This document shows, one piece after another, positions 5,473 through 6,022 of a stretch of 6,022 nt of DNA (its first letter is position 1; each line of letters starts with the position of its first letter). Source of the stretch: Thermoplasmata archaeon (GTDB lineage: Archaea > Thermoplasmatota > Thermoplasmata > Thermoplasmatales > Thermoplasmataceae). Where the stretch lies: contig JAJYZU010000071.1 in the NCBI GenBank assembly GCA_021799755.1, forward strand, positions 1-6,022. Reading direction: 5' to 3'. Both the position numbers and the translations under genes were made by a program. The notes under the pieces are model-generated. The model ran no database searches. It was given only the letters and a program-made list of their open reading frames with translations, and was not told the DNA's origin.

Positions 5473-5904
5473 ATGAAGAACGTTACTAAAGTTACAAATA
5501 ATGGCTCGTCCAACAGACATTTTACTGATATCTATAAACTATCTTCTGCGATAAGCAAGGGGTTGAGCCTCCAGAACAGGAGAATGAGCAGCGATGAGGC
5601 TATAGATGCTGCCGAACACCTCATTAACTTTTTCGGTTATAACGACAGGGTCATAGATAATATGCTTGAGCCCGAGGACAGGGATGCCTTTTACACAATG
5701 GAGGATATAGGCGTTCTCCAGACCGAACGGGAAGAAACAACTCTCTACGATGGCAGGGAATGGAGAATTCACTACTGGATTCTAAATGTTAACAAGATAG
5801 AAGTCCTCTCAAAGTTCAAGGTAGAGGAAAAATTGGTTGAGGAGTCCGAGGATTTTCAGATTTACGACCAGATGCCAGAGGATTTTTGGAAACCCACGCA
5901 GTGA
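5473..5904 (+). CDS. Small conserved acidic protein, DUF6015-like
   Basis: This 143-residue soluble protein has no signal peptide or membrane segment. I recognise a pattern I associate with a Thermoplasmata-conserved family of unknown function (DUF6015): LSSAISKGL (23-31), MSSDEAIDAAEHLINFFGYNDRVIDNMLEPEDRDAFY in residues 38-74, then TEREETTLYDGREWRIHYW (84-102). The first ~18 residues look like a variable tail, and the last ~30 are acidic and weakly patterned. The central region looks helical and the YDGREWRIHYW stretch beta-like; I see no catalytic motif or metal-binding cluster. ATG at 5473 is preceded by a TATA box at 5418-5425 and a short leader with tiny ORFs. The ABCE1 start lies 6 nt beyond the stop, so the pair is probably one transcription unit. 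A role near translation or ribosome recycling is inferred from that context only. Confidence 0.8.
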   Translation: MKNVTKVTNNGSSNRHFTDIYKLSSAISKGLSLQNRRMSSDEAIDAAEHLINFFGYNDRVIDNMLEPEDRDAFYTMEDIGVLQTEREETTLYDGREWRIHYWILNVNKIEVLSKFKVEEKLVEESEDFQIYDQMPEDFWKPTQ

Positions 5905-5925
5905 TTGCAAATGCATGTTGCAATC
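5903..5925 (+). promoter_or_regulatory. Inverted repeat enclosing the ABCE1 start codon
   Basis: GATTGCAA (5903-5910) and TTGCAATC (5918-5925) are perfect 8-bp inverted arms around a 7-nt loop, ATGCATG, whose first three bases are the ABCE1 start codon. In RNA this would form a hairpin with the AUG in the loop, beginning inside the stop codon of the upstream gene. It could present or restrict the start codon, or it may be coincidental. Confidence 0.4.
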
Positions 5926-6022
5926 CTGGAGAAGGAAAAATGCCACCCGAAGAAATGCAATCATGAGTGCAGATTTTACTGCCCTCCGGTTAGAAGCGGC
6001 ATACCGACCATTGAATTTCCCG
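5911..6022 (+). CDS. ABCE1/RLI ribosome-recycling ATPase, N-terminal fragment
   Basis: The 37 visible codons encode the start of ABCE1 (Rli1): MHVAILEKEKC, then CHPKKCNHECRFYCPPVR. Cys11, Cys16, Cys20 and Cys24 have the CX4CX3CX3C spacing of the first [4Fe-4S] cluster of the N-terminal ferredoxin-like domain. That domain is essential for splitting ribosomes into subunits after termination. The full protein is about 590-600 residues with two ABC ATPase domains, so over 90% lies beyond the window. ATG at 5911 matches the family N-terminus; the in-frame TTG at 5905, right after the upstream stop, is less likely. The 6-nt gap suggests co-transcription with the DUF6015-like gene, and the start codon lies in the loop of an inverted repeat. 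Confidence 0.93.
   Translation, partial: MHVAILEKEKCHPKKCNHECRFYCPPVRSGIPTIEFP

Overview
The window looks like part of an archaeal chromosome, most likely from the Thermoplasmata (Thermoplasmatales-like). Reasons: an ABCE1/RLI gene (restricted to archaea and eukaryotes), a small acidic protein resembling a family I associate with Thermoplasmata (DUF6015), no convincing Shine-Dalgarno sites, and TATA-like boxes centred about 25 nt upstream of most start codons, as expected for leaderless mRNAs. Arginine is largely AGA/AGG and isoleucine ATA is common. GC looks to be in the mid-40s percent by eye. The exact genus cannot be fixed from the sequence alone.

Layout. 1-2251 holds a complete AmmeMemoRadiSam gene set: a 3'-truncated AMMECR1-domain gene (system protein A) on the minus strand, divergent from a Memo-family gene (protein B), which is followed by the system's radical SAM enzyme. 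2376-2810 encodes a Fur/PerR-family metalloregulator with palindromes over its own promoter. Its 3' end overlaps by 33 bp a convergent dihydropteroate synthase gene (2778-3839, minus) that has an unusual ~90-residue N-terminal extension. Divergent from folP is a 12-TM major facilitator resembling the Fsr (fosmidomycin resistance) branch (3953-5167), with a perfectly palindromic TATA region. A mostly empty 305-bp gap (5168-5472) ends in a good TATA box and a leader with two tiny ORFs. It precedes a DUF6015-like gene (5473-5904), which lies 6 nt upstream of the start of ABCE1 (5911 to the window end, truncated). A perfect 8-bp inverted repeat places the ABCE1 start codon in its loop.

How the genes may work together. 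The A/B/radical SAM trio recurs as a unit in prokaryotes, but its reaction is, to my knowledge, unassigned. Here the metal-binding residues of Memo and the radical SAM cluster are intact. The neighbouring Fur-type regulator could link metal or peroxide status to this module, but that is inference. DUF6015 and ABCE1 are probably co-transcribed, suggesting a link of the small protein to ribosome recycling. folP and the transporter share a divergent intergenic region without an obvious functional link. I see no mobile element, CRISPR array, tRNA or rRNA.
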